Of a DNA stretch of 64,000 nucleotides, positions 50,756-59,534 are shown in pieces. A program made the translations under genes and the position numbers. The first letter of the stretch is position 1. Each line of letters opens with the position of its first letter. Origin of the DNA: Halobacillus sp. Marseille-Q1614 (lineage in GTDB: Bacteria; Bacillota; Bacilli; Bacillales; Halobacillaceae); contig NZ_CADDWH010000001.1 in the NCBI RefSeq assembly GCF_902809865.1, forward strand, positions 1,984,001-2,048,000. Direction: 5' to 3'. Under the pieces are notes generated by a model that did not search any database, was not told the origin of the DNA, and worked only from the letters and a program-made list of their open reading frames with translations.

Positions 50756-51574
50756 TTAATAGAGTTTGTTAGGGTCTGAACCGACGCGGTTGTTTTTATT
50801 CATACGGTTAATCCTCTCCATATCTTCCTGCGTCAGCTCAAAATCAAATATCCTCTTATTCTCGATTTGTCTGTCTTTATGGGTTGATTTTGGAATCGTG
50901 ACGATTCCGTGCTGAATGTCCCAGCGAAGGATCACCTGAGCCGGGGTTTTTCCATATTTATTTCCTATAGACGCTAAAGTTTCGTGATCGAGATAGGATC
51001 CGCGGGCTAACGGTGACCAGGCTTGCAGCTGAATCTGTTTATCATTACAGTAATGTAGCAGTTCACTAAGATATAACTCCGGATGAAACTCGACCTGGTT
51101 GACCATAGGAATTATAGAGGCATTCTCTAATAAAGTTTCCAGATGGCGCTGCATAAAGTTACTCACGCCTATCGCTCTTACCCGGCCTTCTTTATAAAGC
51201 TTCTCAAGAGCCTTCCACGTCTCCTGAAACCCGGGAACGGGCCAGTGAATCAAATAAAGATCGACATAATTGAGCTGAAGCTTATGTAGACTGCGCTCAA
51301 ATGCTTCTAATGTTGCTTTATACCCCTGCTCGTCATTCCAGACTTTAGTCGTTACAAACAGGTCTTCCCTGCGGATGCCGCTGTCCTTAATTGCCTCTCC
51401 AACTTCTTTTTCATTATCGTAGAAAGAAGCAGTATCAATATGGCGATATCCTGCTTCTAAAGCGGAAGAAACGGTTTGGTAAGTTTCTGCACCTTTTTCA
51501 ACTTTATAAACGCCTAATCCCAGCTGAGGGATTTTTACTCCATTATGTAATTCTATTGAAGGTATTTCAGTCAA
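50756..51574 (-). CDS. Aldo/keto reductase (YvgN/YtbE type)
   Basis: A 272-residue NADPH-dependent TIM-barrel reductase. The catalytic tetrad is seen as Asp in HIDTASFYDNE with Tyr in the same stretch, Lys in FVTTKVWN and His in YLIHWPVPG; the cofactor end is ITIPKSTHKDRQIENKRIFDF. It resembles the Bacillus glyoxal/methylglyoxal reductases YvgN and YtbE and probably detoxifies aldehydes. Start TTG with GAAAGGATAC upstream. A single-gene unit closed by its own terminator. Confidence 0.92.
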   Translation of the reverse strand: MTEIPSIELHNGVKIPQLGLGVYKVEKGAETYQTVSSALEAGYRHIDTASFYDNEKEVGEAIKDSGIRREDLFVTTKVWNDEQGYKATLEAFERSLHKLQLNYVDLYLIHWPVPGFQETWKALEKLYKEGRVRAIGVSNFMQRHLETLLENASIIPMVNQVEFHPELYLSELLHYCNDKQIQLQAWSPLARGSYLDHETLASIGNKYGKTPAQVILRWDIQHGIVTIPKSTHKDRQIENKRIFDFELTQEDMERINRMNKNNRVGSDPNKLY

Positions 51575-51627
51575 AGGTATCCTTCCTCTCGTTTTTATTA
51601 ATTGGCTGAAACAGCATCACCAAATGT

Positions 51628-51987
51628 TTAATAATGGTCGTTTCTTTTATTTTCTATATATTTAGGAAGCGGCCGTTCGAATATTAGAAATGAAACCACA
51701 CGGAGTAACACTGGGTATAAGGCCAATACGCCAATTAAATCACCGATAGCTCCTAAAGTAGTGGTTGTAAGCATCCATATAGATAATAACACCATTACGA
51801 TCACCGTTCCCATCCCGGCACGTCCATTTACCGGTGTCCACGTCCCGGCGATCGTCCGCATATCCTGTTCCACTAGTTCAAAGCAGCGATAGTGAAAGGG
51901 ACGAATACGAAACCAGCTGGACGCGGTAACAAGCTCATCCCGGTCACGTATCGGTTTATAACAATACCGGCACATTTTAGTTTTCAT
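51628..51987 (-). CDS. Hypothetical membrane protein with an N-terminal zinc-ribbon-like motif
   Basis: A 119-residue protein. Residues 6-31 contain CRYC and, 18 residues later, HYRCFE, a pattern able to bind zinc. Two hydrophobic helices follow (about residues 60-78 and 81-100). The combination of a short cytoplasmic zinc knuckle with a membrane hairpin is not one I can name. It lies alone, upstream of the aldo/keto reductase gene on the same strand. Confidence 0.6.
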   Translation of the reverse strand: MKTKMCRYCYKPIRDRDELVTASSWFRIRPFHYRCFELVEQDMRTIAGTWTPVNGRAGMGTVIVMVLLSIWMLTTTTLGAIGDLIGVLALYPVLLRVVSFLIFERPLPKYIENKRNDHY

Positions 51988-52086
51988 AACACAGCCCCTG
52001 TCTTAAATTAGTAAAGATACAATTATTATATCGCATTCTTTCTTTATTTCGAATGATAAAGGCTGATGAACAACTCTCCGGTAAAT

Positions 52087-52128
52087 AAAGAGAAGTCCTG
52101 CAAAATTAATCGCAGGACTTCTCTTTAT
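52087..52128 (-). terminator. Terminator of the orphan murG gene
   Basis: AAGAGAAGTCCTGC pairs perfectly with GCAGGACTTCTCTT over a ten-base loop; T-rich flanks on both sides. Just beyond the stop at 52125. Confidence 0.88.
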
Positions 52129-53195
52129 TTTTCCGCTTGCTGAATGATCTGAATGACTTCTTCTTTTGTTTTTTTATTTTCATATTTCTGCATGTTGTTT
52201 AACAGTTCCTCACGCTGATCCATTAAGCGGCGGACTTCCCTTAATAAACTCTCTGAATTCAGCTCTTCCTCTTCAAGCTTATGGGCGAACCCTTGCTTAA
52301 CAAACGAGTTGGCATTCAGAATTTGGTCCCCGCGGCTCACTTGCTTTGACAGCGGGATAAGAAGCATCGGTTTTCTTAACGCTAAAAACTCAAAAATCGC
52401 ATTTGAACCCGCGCGTGAGATAACGTAGTTGCTTGCAGCCAGGAGATCTTTTAATTCATCACTGACGTATTCGAACTGTACATACCCAGGGCGGCTGACC
52501 GATGGATCCTTATGCCCTTTTCCACAGATATGAATGATCTGTACTTCTTGTAACAGGGCATCTAAATTATCCCGAACAGCATCATTCACCTTTTTAGACC
52601 CCGTGCTGCCTCCCATGACGAGGATAACAGGCTTAGTATGATTAAATTTGCACAGTTCAAGTCCCTTTAAGCGATTCCCTTCAAAAAGTTCCTCACGAAC
52701 GATTGCGCCGATATACTTTCCCTTAGATTCCGGAAGATGCTGCATCGTCTCCGGAAATGTCGCCAGCACTTTTTGCGCAAAAGGAAAGGATAGCTTGTTC
52801 GCCAGTCCAGGAGTATAATCGGATTCGTGAATAATAGCCGGCACTTTTTTCAGCTTAGCCGCTGCCACGACCGGCACGGAAACGAACCCTCCTTTTGAAA
52901 AAATCACCTGAGGCTTTCTTTTGCGGATAATATTTAAGGACTGATAAAGTCCCTTCAGCACCTTAAAAGGATCTTTAAAATTTTCCTTAGACATATACCG
53001 CCTCAGCTTACCTGTGGAGATCCCGTGATAGTTCACTCCGTCCAGCTGCTCGATCAAATTTCTTTCAATTCCTTCGTAAGAACCAATATAATCTATTTCA
53101 TACCCTTGTTTTTGAAATTCAGGAATTAAGGCGAGATTGACTATTACGTGTCCTGCCGTTCCGCCTCCTGTAAATAAAATTCGTTTATTACTCAA
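52125..53195 (-). CDS. murG: MurG-type N-acetylglucosaminyltransferase, orphan copy
   Basis: A 356-residue membrane-associated glycosyltransferase that adds GlcNAc to lipid I to make lipid II. FTGGGTAGHVIVNLAL is the first G-loop, IFSKGGFVSVPVVAAA and HESDYTPGLANKLSF are typical, and MGGSTGSKKVND opens the donor-binding half; SRAGSNAIFEFLALRKPMLLIPL is the UDP-sugar signature. It is full length but far from any division and cell wall cluster, so it is probably a second MurG, as found in the Bacillus cereus group. TTG start with GAAAGGACG upstream. It is divergent from the MATE exporter gene. Confidence 0.92.
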   Translation of the reverse strand: MSNKRILFTGGGTAGHVIVNLALIPEFQKQGYEIDYIGSYEGIERNLIEQLDGVNYHGISTGKLRRYMSKENFKDPFKVLKGLYQSLNIIRKRKPQVIFSKGGFVSVPVVAAAKLKKVPAIIHESDYTPGLANKLSFPFAQKVLATFPETMQHLPESKGKYIGAIVREELFEGNRLKGLELCKFNHTKPVILVMGGSTGSKKVNDAVRDNLDALLQEVQIIHICGKGHKDPSVSRPGYVQFEYVSDELKDLLAASNYVISRAGSNAIFEFLALRKPMLLIPLSKQVSRGDQILNANSFVKQGFAHKLEEEELNSESLLREVRRLMDQREELLNNMQKYENKKTKEEVIQIIQQAEK

Positions 53196-53333
53196 TTTTC
53201 AACGTCCTTTCTCATATGCGTCTGTCCACAGGACAGGACGCGAGCTTTCACATTTTTAAAATCCAGTTCCGGTAATAAAATTAGAACAAGTCGTGTATGT
53301 CCTAAAGGAATTGTATCAAAAAGGAGCACGTTT

Positions 53334-54701
53334 ATGTACGAAACACATACATTACGAGAAAAAATTAAATTATTTATGATTATCTTAATTCCTATCTTAA
53401 TTACACAAATCGGAATGTATGCAATGAACTTTTTCGATACCATTATGTCTGGACAAGCAGGTCCCGATGAACTGGCTGGTGCAGCGATCGGCTCAAACAT
53501 ATGGCTTCCTGTATTCACGGGACTAAATGGAATAATGATGGCAATTTCACCGATTGTCTCACAGCTTAAAGGAGCCAAGAACGAAAAAGACATTTCCAAA
53601 AGCGTCAAACAGGGAGTTTACTTATCCGTTATCATAGCAGTCATCATCGGTATGATTGGATATTTTCTGCTTGACCCTGTACTGAATCTGTTTTCTCTTG
53701 AGGAACGCGTGCGCTTCGTTGCTAAATATTATTTAGTGAGCCTGGGTCTTGGGATCATTCCACTTTTCATCTTTAATCTGCTGCGTTCGTTTATTGATGA
53801 TCTTGGCCAAACTAAAATATCAATGATTATTATTCTGCTGACGCTGCCTACCAATATTTTATTTAATTATGTGTTGATTTTCGGAAAATGGGGATTTCCT
53901 GCATTAGGCGGTATTGGAGCAGGATTAGCGACAGCTCTTACATACTGGGTGGCCTGTGGAATTACAGTTTTCGTTATTCATAAGCTCTATCCGCTTCGTC
54001 ACTACAGAATTTTCTCAAATTGGATAACTCCTTCCTTAAAAAGCTGGGCGGAGCAATTAAAAATCGGGATTCCGATCGGTTTTGCAATTTTTTTTGAGAC
54101 AAGCATTTTCTCTGCCGTGACTTTCTTTATGACTGCGTACGATACCTATACGCTCGCTGCCCACCAGGCAGCGATAAACTTCGCTTCACTGCTTTATATG
54201 GTCCCCTTAAGCATCGCTTTTACGTTAACGATTGTCGTGGGTTTTGAAGTTGGCGGCAGAAGATATAGGGATGCCAGAACTTATTCTTATATGGGCATTC
54301 TCCTTGCTGCAGGAGCCTCTGTGGCTGCCGGATTGACCTTATTTATCTTTGATGAGTCCGTGGCCCGTTTATACAGTTCTAACGAGCGGGTCATTGAACT
54401 GACAACAAGCTTTATCTATTTTGCGATCTTCTTCCAGCTCTCTGATGGGTTTGGAGCTCCGCTGCAAGGCATTTTAAGAGGTTATAAAGATGTAAATATA
54501 ACCCTTCTCATGGCTTTTGTTTCTTACTGGGTGATCGGGCTTCCAAGCGGCTACCTGTTAGCAAATTATACAAGTCTTGGACCATACGGCTACTGGATGA
54601 GTTTAATTATCGGCCTGACCGCCGGAGCTATTACTCTGTTAATCCGGATGGTTTTGCTTCAGAAAAACCAAATAACAGCACAGGAAAAAGCAAGGGCTTA
54701 A
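53334..54701 (+). CDS. MATE-family multidrug efflux transporter
   Basis: A 455-residue membrane protein with twelve helices in two MatE halves. IGMYAMNFFDTIMSGQAGPDELAGAAIGSNIWLP at the start and its counterpart YTLAAHQAAINFASLLYMVPLSIAFTLTIVVG at residue 275 are the family repeats. It exports cationic drugs or metabolites against sodium or protons. The absence of a regulator gene nearby leaves the inducer unknown. AAGGAGCACGTTT precedes the ATG. A hairpin overlaps the stop codon. Confidence 0.92.
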   Translation: MYETHTLREKIKLFMIILIPILITQIGMYAMNFFDTIMSGQAGPDELAGAAIGSNIWLPVFTGLNGIMMAISPIVSQLKGAKNEKDISKSVKQGVYLSVIIAVIIGMIGYFLLDPVLNLFSLEERVRFVAKYYLVSLGLGIIPLFIFNLLRSFIDDLGQTKISMIIILLTLPTNILFNYVLIFGKWGFPALGGIGAGLATALTYWVACGITVFVIHKLYPLRHYRIFSNWITPSLKSWAEQLKIGIPIGFAIFFETSIFSAVTFFMTAYDTYTLAAHQAAINFASLLYMVPLSIAFTLTIVVGFEVGGRRYRDARTYSYMGILLAAGASVAAGLTLFIFDESVARLYSSNERVIELTTSFIYFAIFFQLSDGFGAPLQGILRGYKDVNITLLMAFVSYWVIGLPSGYLLANYTSLGPYGYWMSLIIGLTAGAITLLIRMVLLQKNQITAQEKARA

Positions 54702-54716
54702 ATGTCCTTGCTTCTT
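54687..54716 (+). terminator. Terminator-like hairpin at the end of the MATE gene
   Basis: AAGCAAGG pairs with CCTTGCTT around a loop holding the stop codon; the following tract is T-rich but interrupted. Confidence 0.55.
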
Positions 54717-54985
54717 CACTAAGCTAGAAATAGCGTGCTAGAAAAGAGTTGTTGGGCTGCCTGTGATGTCCTAAAGCGAATACTGCAAGGCTCCTGCAAG
54801 ACAAACGGACGATCCAAGACCCCAAAGCACAGGTTTCGCCAATGCGTCTCGTAAAAAGGCGGAAGTTTAACTTAAGTTCGGCACACCATGTCTTTTTCTA
54901 CGATGTAAATCAACGAAGTATTTCTGGTGGAACGCCCCCACACGATGCGGGGGTGTGGAAACTGGTATTCGCGTCCAAGTGTAAA
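54717..54985. repeat. Gene-free region with a possible degenerate copy of repeat B
   Basis: No credible gene is seen here. Around 54862-54895 the sequence GAAGTTTAACTTAAGTTCGG with CACACCATGT resembles the reverse complement of repeat B, and CCCCCACACGATGCGGGGG at 54935 is a compact hairpin. The rest shows no clear structure. The match is weak, so membership in the repeat family is only suggested. Confidence 0.35.
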
Positions 54986-55014
54986 GAAAAAACGTGTAGA
55001 TTCTCTACACGCTT
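54986..55014 (-). terminator. Terminator of the aldehyde dehydrogenase gene
   Basis: On the minus strand GCGTGTAGAG pairs with CTACACGTTTTTT over a short loop. Confidence 0.8.
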
Positions 55015-55026
55015 AAGCAAGGATTA

Positions 55027-56454
55027 TTATTTGTTTAAATTCATGACGATTAATCGTTCTTCTGTCATTTCCTCAATGGAGTACTTCGGTCCTTCTTTAC
55101 CCCATCCGCTGTTTTTCACTCCGCCATATGGCATTAAATCCACACGGTACTGGGAAGCATCATTGACCATAAATCCTCCTACTTCAACTTTTTTGGCCGC
55201 GTAAAAGGCGGTATCTATATTCTGGGTGAAGATACCTCCCTGCAGCCCGTATGGAGAAGCGTTAACTTCATCAATACACTGCTTGATATCAGAGAAAGGC
55301 AGGAGGGTAACAATAGGTGCGAAAACTTCTTCACATACAACTTTCATTTCTTCTGTAGCACCAGTAAGGACCGTCGGCTCCAGCACAGAACCTTTTCTTG
55401 TCCCTCCATAAATCACTTCCGCCCCGGAATCCTTCGCTTCCTGTATCCAGCTTTCCGCCCGCTTGGCTTCTTCTTCACTTATCATTGGTCCAACATCTGT
55501 TTGCGGGTCAGCCGGGTCCCCGACTTTTAGTTCTTTGACCGCCTGAATGAAATAATCCTGGAACTCCTGCTGGACGGCTTCATGTACATAAATACGCTGC
55601 ACGGAAATACATGTCTGTCCGGCAAATGCGAAACTTTTTGCCGCCGTATTTTTAGCAGCTGCTTTAATGTCCGCCTCCTCGTCGATAATGACCGGCGAGT
55701 TGTTGCCTAGTTCGAGAATCAGCTTATTTAATCCCGTATCCTGCTTTAGTTTTAAACCGATTTCTGTACTGCCGGTAAACGTGTACAGCCGGATCCTTGA
55801 ATCCTGCATCATTTGATTACCGACGGTAGAGCCGGATCCGACAACGACATTCAGAAGTCCTTTAGGAAGCCCGGCTTCGTGAAAAAGCTCTGCCAGTTTC
55901 AGAGAAGATACGGGAGTGTTGCTCGCAGGTTTCAACACAACCGCATTCCCTGATGCAATCGCAGGACCAACTTTGTGTGTCACTAAGTTTATTGGGAAGT
56001 TAAAAGGACTAATTGCCCCGACGACTCCAACTGGGACGCGGATTGTAAAAGCCATACGATTTTCAGATCCAGGAGCAGCCTCTACAGGAATCCCTTCCCC
56101 AGAAATCCTTTTTGCTTCTTCTGCTGAGATTTCGATCGTCTGCGCCGCACGGTCCACCTCATTACGGGCCTGTTTTAAAGGCTTGCCGGCTTCAATTGTA
56201 ATGATATCCGCTATTTCTTCTTTTCTTTCCATCAAAAGTTCGCTTACTCTTTTTAAAATTTCATAGCGGTCGTAAGGGGACAATGCATCATTTTTATACG
56301 CACTTTCAGCCGCAGCAATGGCCTGGTCTACATCGTTTTCCGATGCTTTTGAAACGTTTACATAAGTCTCTTGTGTGTATTTATTTAATACTTCCAGTGT
56401 CTCGTCTGTCTTTACCCATTCACCGTCAATATATAGTGGATAATCGCTTGCCAT
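55027..56454 (-). CDS. NAD(P)-dependent aldehyde dehydrogenase
   Basis: A 475-residue enzyme that oxidises an aldehyde to the acid. Catalytic Glu is in LILELGNNSPVI and catalytic Cys in FAGQTCISVQRIYVH; the cofactor section is VGAISPFNFPINLV and FTGSTEIG. The lack of a long N-terminus and PYGGVKNSGWGKEGPKYSIEEMTE at the end place it near the lactaldehyde/glyceraldehyde-3-phosphate-type (non-phosphorylating) and succinate semialdehyde dehydrogenases; the substrate cannot be decided. AAAGGAGATGTCGAT precedes the ATG. It follows the MFS gene by 70 bases. Confidence 0.92.
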   Translation of the reverse strand: MASDYPLYIDGEWVKTDETLEVLNKYTQETYVNVSKASENDVDQAIAAAESAYKNDALSPYDRYEILKRVSELLMERKEEIADIITIEAGKPLKQARNEVDRAAQTIEISAEEAKRISGEGIPVEAAPGSENRMAFTIRVPVGVVGAISPFNFPINLVTHKVGPAIASGNAVVLKPASNTPVSSLKLAELFHEAGLPKGLLNVVVGSGSTVGNQMMQDSRIRLYTFTGSTEIGLKLKQDTGLNKLILELGNNSPVIIDEEADIKAAAKNTAAKSFAFAGQTCISVQRIYVHEAVQQEFQDYFIQAVKELKVGDPADPQTDVGPMISEEEAKRAESWIQEAKDSGAEVIYGGTRKGSVLEPTVLTGATEEMKVVCEEVFAPIVTLLPFSDIKQCIDEVNASPYGLQGGIFTQNIDTAFYAAKKVEVGGFMVNDASQYRVDLMPYGGVKNSGWGKEGPKYSIEEMTEERLIVMNLNK

Positions 56455-56509
56455 ATCGACATCTCCTTTACTTTAAGTCTACAAAGTTTATTGCCTTAAA
56501 TAAGGAGAC

Positions 56510-56537
56510 TTAAACCCGGCGAACCTTACGCCGGACT
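56510..56537 (-). terminator. Short terminator-like hairpin at the end of the MFS gene
   Basis: On the minus strand AGTCCGGCG pairs with CGCCGGGTTT; the stop codon lies in the loop. The T tract is short, so read-through into the dehydrogenase gene is possible. Confidence 0.5.
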
Positions 56538-57773
56538 TTCCTCAGCTTTGGCTTTTGTTTCCTTCGTTTCAGGGTGAATGAGCATTATGACAAGAATCAG
56601 TAAAAGAATAGAAACAATCCCTGCTGCAATATAACTGATGTTTAAATAGTTTTTCATAACGAGCGACATGGCAGGCGGCCCTAAAGCAACACCAATGAAC
56701 CTTGAAGAGCTGTAAAAAGAACTGATCGTGCCGCGCTCTTCCTTTTCTATACCTTCTGTAATCATTGCATCTAAAATAGGCAGAACGATGCCGATACCCA
56801 CCCCTGTTACACTCGTAACCGCTAAGAGCAGCCACAGCTGTTCTTTTAAATAACCGGTAAAGACAATACTCCCTGCGATCAGAAGCAGACTGATGACTGT
56901 AAGTCTCTTCATCGTCTTCAAATTCCCTTTTATCAATTTTCCGGTGATAAAGGAAGCCGTGCATAACGCAAAAAGCGGAATCGCTAATATAAATCCTTTT
57001 TTAACCCCAAGCAGGTTGTGCGTCTTCTCCAAAATATCCGATAAGAAAAAAAGCACTCCAAATAAGATTAGCATTAAATAAACTCCAAGAATAAACACCG
57101 TATAAAGCCATTTTCCTTCGTTTTTAAAAATCTTCTTCGTTTTCTGGACAAAGGCTTTAAACTTTTGCGGTTCTTCTTTCTGCTTGGGAGCTTTTATAAA
57201 AAAGAACACCAGAATAATGGATATTAAACTGAAAAATGAAATCGAAAAAAACGGGAGAAACCATAAAAACGCAGCAAAAGCAGCTCCTAGAATCGGGCTG
57301 AGGACTTTTCCAAACGTATTCGATGTTTCAATTATCCCTAAACACGAGCTTGTTTTTTCATCATCATCTTTATATAGATCGCCAACTAAAGGAAGGATGA
57401 TCGGGGTAGCTCCCGCAGCTCCAACGCCTTGCAGCACTCGGCCAATCATGATCCAGTTAAACGGAGAGGATAGTTTCCACGAGGCATAGCCGGCAATCAG
57501 TCCTCCAATTAATGCAAGGATTAAACTCGGAAGGATGACAATCTTTCTTCCAAACCGATCCGATAAGTATCCGGCTACCGGAATAAGAAAGATGGCAGCC
57601 AGCGAGTAGCTGGTAATAATCATACTTGATTGAAAAGAAGTAATTCCGACTTTTTTCTCAAAGATCGGGAGGACAGGAATTAACATTGAATTTCCCAGTG
57701 TCATGACAAGCGGAATTGAAGCCATACTGATCAAACACCAGCGGCTGACTTTATTTTCGGAAGTCTCGTTCAC
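56526..57773 (-). CDS. MFS drug/metabolite transporter
   Basis: A 415-residue transporter with twelve helices. The loop motif between helices 2 and 3 is GYLSDRFGRKIVILPSL, and GRVLQGVGAAGATPIILPLVGDLY is antiporter motif C of the DHA1 drug exporters. The frame begins with an ATG at 57788, but GAGGTG lies seven bases before a GTG at 57773, which is the likelier start (VNETSENKVSRW). The substrate is unknown. It may be cotranscribed with the aldehyde dehydrogenase gene. Confidence 0.88.
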   Translation of the reverse strand: MNETSENKVSRWCLISMASIPLVMTLGNSMLIPVLPIFEKKVGITSFQSSMIITSYSLAAIFLIPVAGYLSDRFGRKIVILPSLILALIGGLIAGYASWKLSSPFNWIMIGRVLQGVGAAGATPIILPLVGDLYKDDDEKTSSCLGIIETSNTFGKVLSPILGAAFAAFLWFLPFFSISFFSLISIILVFFFIKAPKQKEEPQKFKAFVQKTKKIFKNEGKWLYTVFILGVYLMLILFGVLFFLSDILEKTHNLLGVKKGFILAIPLFALCTASFITGKLIKGNLKTMKRLTVISLLLIAGSIVFTGYLKEQLWLLLAVTSVTGVGIGIVLPILDAMITEGIEKEERGTISSFYSSSRFIGVALGPPAMSLVMKNYLNISYIAAGIVSILLLILVIMLIHPETKETKAKAEESPA

Positions 57774-57884
57774 ATTCTTACACCTCATTTAGTTCTTCTC
57801 TCGATAGAATGTCCTAAATCTCCCTAATTATTTAAATTATTCTCCCTGTTGAGATTTCCAAAAATTTGAATATAACAAAAGCTA

Positions 57885-57992
57885 AAAGCGCCCTGGCAGA
57901 CACGAAACGCATAAGCAAAACGACCGGAGGAAGGTGTCCTTCCCTTTTAGCAGGGCGGATTGCTTATGACGCGAGTGTCTGGGTGCTGGAGC
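57885..57992. repeat. Long imperfect stem-loop in a gene-free region
   Basis: GCAGACAC and GTGTCTG, then CATAAGCAA and TTGCTTATG, pair in register across about 100 bases, enclosing a small hairpin around GGAAGGTGTCCTTCC. It occupies the space between the MFS and nucleoside transporter genes, where no gene is seen. Such compact palindromic elements in Bacillaceae can be miniature mobile units or structured RNAs; only one copy is in this window. Confidence 0.5.
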
Positions 57993-58044
57993 TGGATGTC
58001 TCTCTTTTAAACATATATATCCACAGCTTGGAATTTTAGACAAT

Positions 58045-58080
58045 ACAAAAAACGCCTGAGGAAAATTCCTCAGACGCTTA
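58045..58080 (-). terminator. Terminator of the nucleoside transporter gene
   Basis: On the minus strand AAGCGTCTGAGG pairs with CCTCAGGCGTTTTTT (one mismatch); directly after the stop at 58084. Confidence 0.88.
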
Positions 58081-58083
58081 TTT

Positions 58084-59277
58084 TTATAAGAAAAGTCCAG
58101 CCATAGTACCGGAAAGCATGGAAGCAAGTGTAGCACCAATTAGAAGCTTCATACCGAATCCGGATACTTTTGCACCTTTTTCTGAATCAATTCCCTGAAC
58201 TGTACCTGCAATAATACCAATAGAAGAGAAGTTAGCAAAGCTTGTTAAGAATACTGTAACAATACCAACTGTTTTCTCTGAAACGGAATCCAGCATGCCC
58301 TGAAATTCAAGCATAGCGACAAATTCGTTCGTTACAATCTTCGTACCCATAATTGCTCCGGCATCAATAACTTCTGCAGCCGGGATCCCCATTAGAATAG
58401 CAATTGGAGAAATAATATAACCAAGTGTCTGCTGAAGGGTCAGCCCGTTAAACAAGCCGGCGAAAGCAGCATTTACTAATTCTAAGGAAGCGATAAAAGC
58501 AATAAGCATAGCGGCTACAATCAGGGCGATTTTACCACCGTCAAGAGCCCCGTTCCCCATCGCTTCAAAAAAGCTTTTTGCATTAGAAACATCTTGAATA
58601 TCAACATGGTCTTCTTCTTTAGGTACTCGTACCGGCGCGATAAGAGACGCAACAATAAGAGCACTAAACATATTTAATGGAAGAGCTACTAATACATAAT
58701 CAGCTGGAAGGATTCCAATATATGCTCCTACAATTGAAGCAGATACGGACCCCATAGCCGAAGCACTGACAATATATAAACGGTTATTATTTAATTGTTT
58801 GAACTGGGACTTAATCGCGATAATCGCTTCGGACTGTCCGAAAAAGATACTGTTAACTGCGTTAAACGATTCGACTTTTGGAAGCCTTGTAATATAGGAA
58901 AGACCTAGTCCAACATATTTGATGATAAAAGGTAATATTTTAAGATAAGTAAGAACAGATAAAATCGTTGCAAAGAAAATAATTAACAAAAGAACATTAA
59001 AGAAGAAAACTCCAGCTCCGCCTTCTTCAAAAACAAAGCCGCCTAAAACAAAGGAAACCCCTTCTGAACCATATTCGATCAGTTTATTAAATCCCCATGA
59101 AATAGCATTAATGATCGTGGCGCCAATCTGTGTTTTAAACATAATAAACGTTGTGACAAGCTGAGCTAACAACATAACACCAATACCGAAATAATTAATG
59201 TTCTTTCTGTCATTAGACATGACAAACGCGATACCGAGGATAACAACAACCGCCAAAAGGCCTAACAATATATCCAC
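58084..59277 (-). CDS. nupC: Concentrative nucleoside transporter (NupC family)
   Basis: A 397-residue membrane protein that imports nucleosides with protons or sodium. Conserved pieces are FFGQSEAIIAIKSQ (transport-site helix hairpin), SASAMGSVSASIVGAYIGI, and GTKIVTNEFVAMLEFQ near residue 325, the ENEF-like signature of the CNT family. Length is normal for the bacterial members. GTG start with GAGGGGGAGAAG upstream. The gene has its own promoter and lies 430 bases beyond the second ger operon. Bacillus relatives include NupC and the purine nucleoside transporter NupG; which of them this is cannot be settled. Confidence 0.9.
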   Translation of the reverse strand: MDILLGLLAVVVILGIAFVMSNDRKNINYFGIGVMLLAQLVTTFIMFKTQIGATIINAISWGFNKLIEYGSEGVSFVLGGFVFEEGGAGVFFFNVLLLIIFFATILSVLTYLKILPFIIKYVGLGLSYITRLPKVESFNAVNSIFFGQSEAIIAIKSQFKQLNNNRLYIVSASAMGSVSASIVGAYIGILPADYVLVALPLNMFSALIVASLIAPVRVPKEEDHVDIQDVSNAKSFFEAMGNGALDGGKIALIVAAMLIAFIASLELVNAAFAGLFNGLTLQQTLGYIISPIAILMGIPAAEVIDAGAIMGTKIVTNEFVAMLEFQGMLDSVSEKTVGIVTVFLTSFANFSSIGIIAGTVQGIDSEKGAKVSGFGMKLLIGATLASMLSGTMAGLFL

Positions 59278-59309
59278 GTTTCTTCTCCCCCTCTAAAAAG
59301 TTAAAAGTC

Positions 59310-59389
59310 GTCTTGAAACCATTTTTGTGAAAATGCTTTCATTATGTCTTGCTACTACGGATTTTAACAGGTTGTCAGACGTCTTGCAA
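59310..59389 (-). promoter_or_regulatory. Promoter and GTCTTG repeats upstream of the nucleoside transporter
   Basis: On the minus strand TTGCAA (59389-59384) and TAAAAT (59366-59361) are exactly 17 bases apart. GTCTTG occurs at 59310, 59346 and 59381, about 35 bases apart, the last touching the -35. A full palindrome of the motif is at 59471-59486. Confidence 0.5.
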
Positions 59390-59470
59390 TATAATTACGA
59401 AAGAATGAATATTCTTTTAAATCAGTCAATTTAGCAACAAAGGCTCACAAACTATTATAATAAAAGAAAT

Positions 59471-59486
59471 GTCTTGATTTCAAGAC
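59471..59486. promoter_or_regulatory. Palindromic operator candidate upstream of the nucleoside transporter
   Basis: GTCTTGATTTCAAGAC has seven-base inverted arms. Its half-site recurs three times downstream around the promoter, which suggests a single regulator binding several positions. Confidence 0.4.
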
Positions 59487-59505
59487 GCATTCCTCCCAAA
59501 AAAAT

Positions 59506-59534
59506 ACACCCTTCGGTGGTCAGACGAAGGGTGC
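59506..59534 (-). terminator. Terminator downstream of ger operon 2
   Basis: On the minus strand CACCCTTCG pairs with CGAAGGGTG over an eight- to nine-base loop and is followed by TATTTTTTT. It ends transcription about 180 bases after the gerC-type gene. Confidence 0.85.

Noticed and set aside
53192-53608. Minus-strand frame at the start of the MATE gene
   Set aside because: Antisense shadow of a conserved membrane protein, without a start signal.
54842-55204. Plus-strand frame overlapping the aldehyde dehydrogenase end
   Set aside because: It covers repeat-like sequence and the antisense of a clear gene, with no ribosome site.
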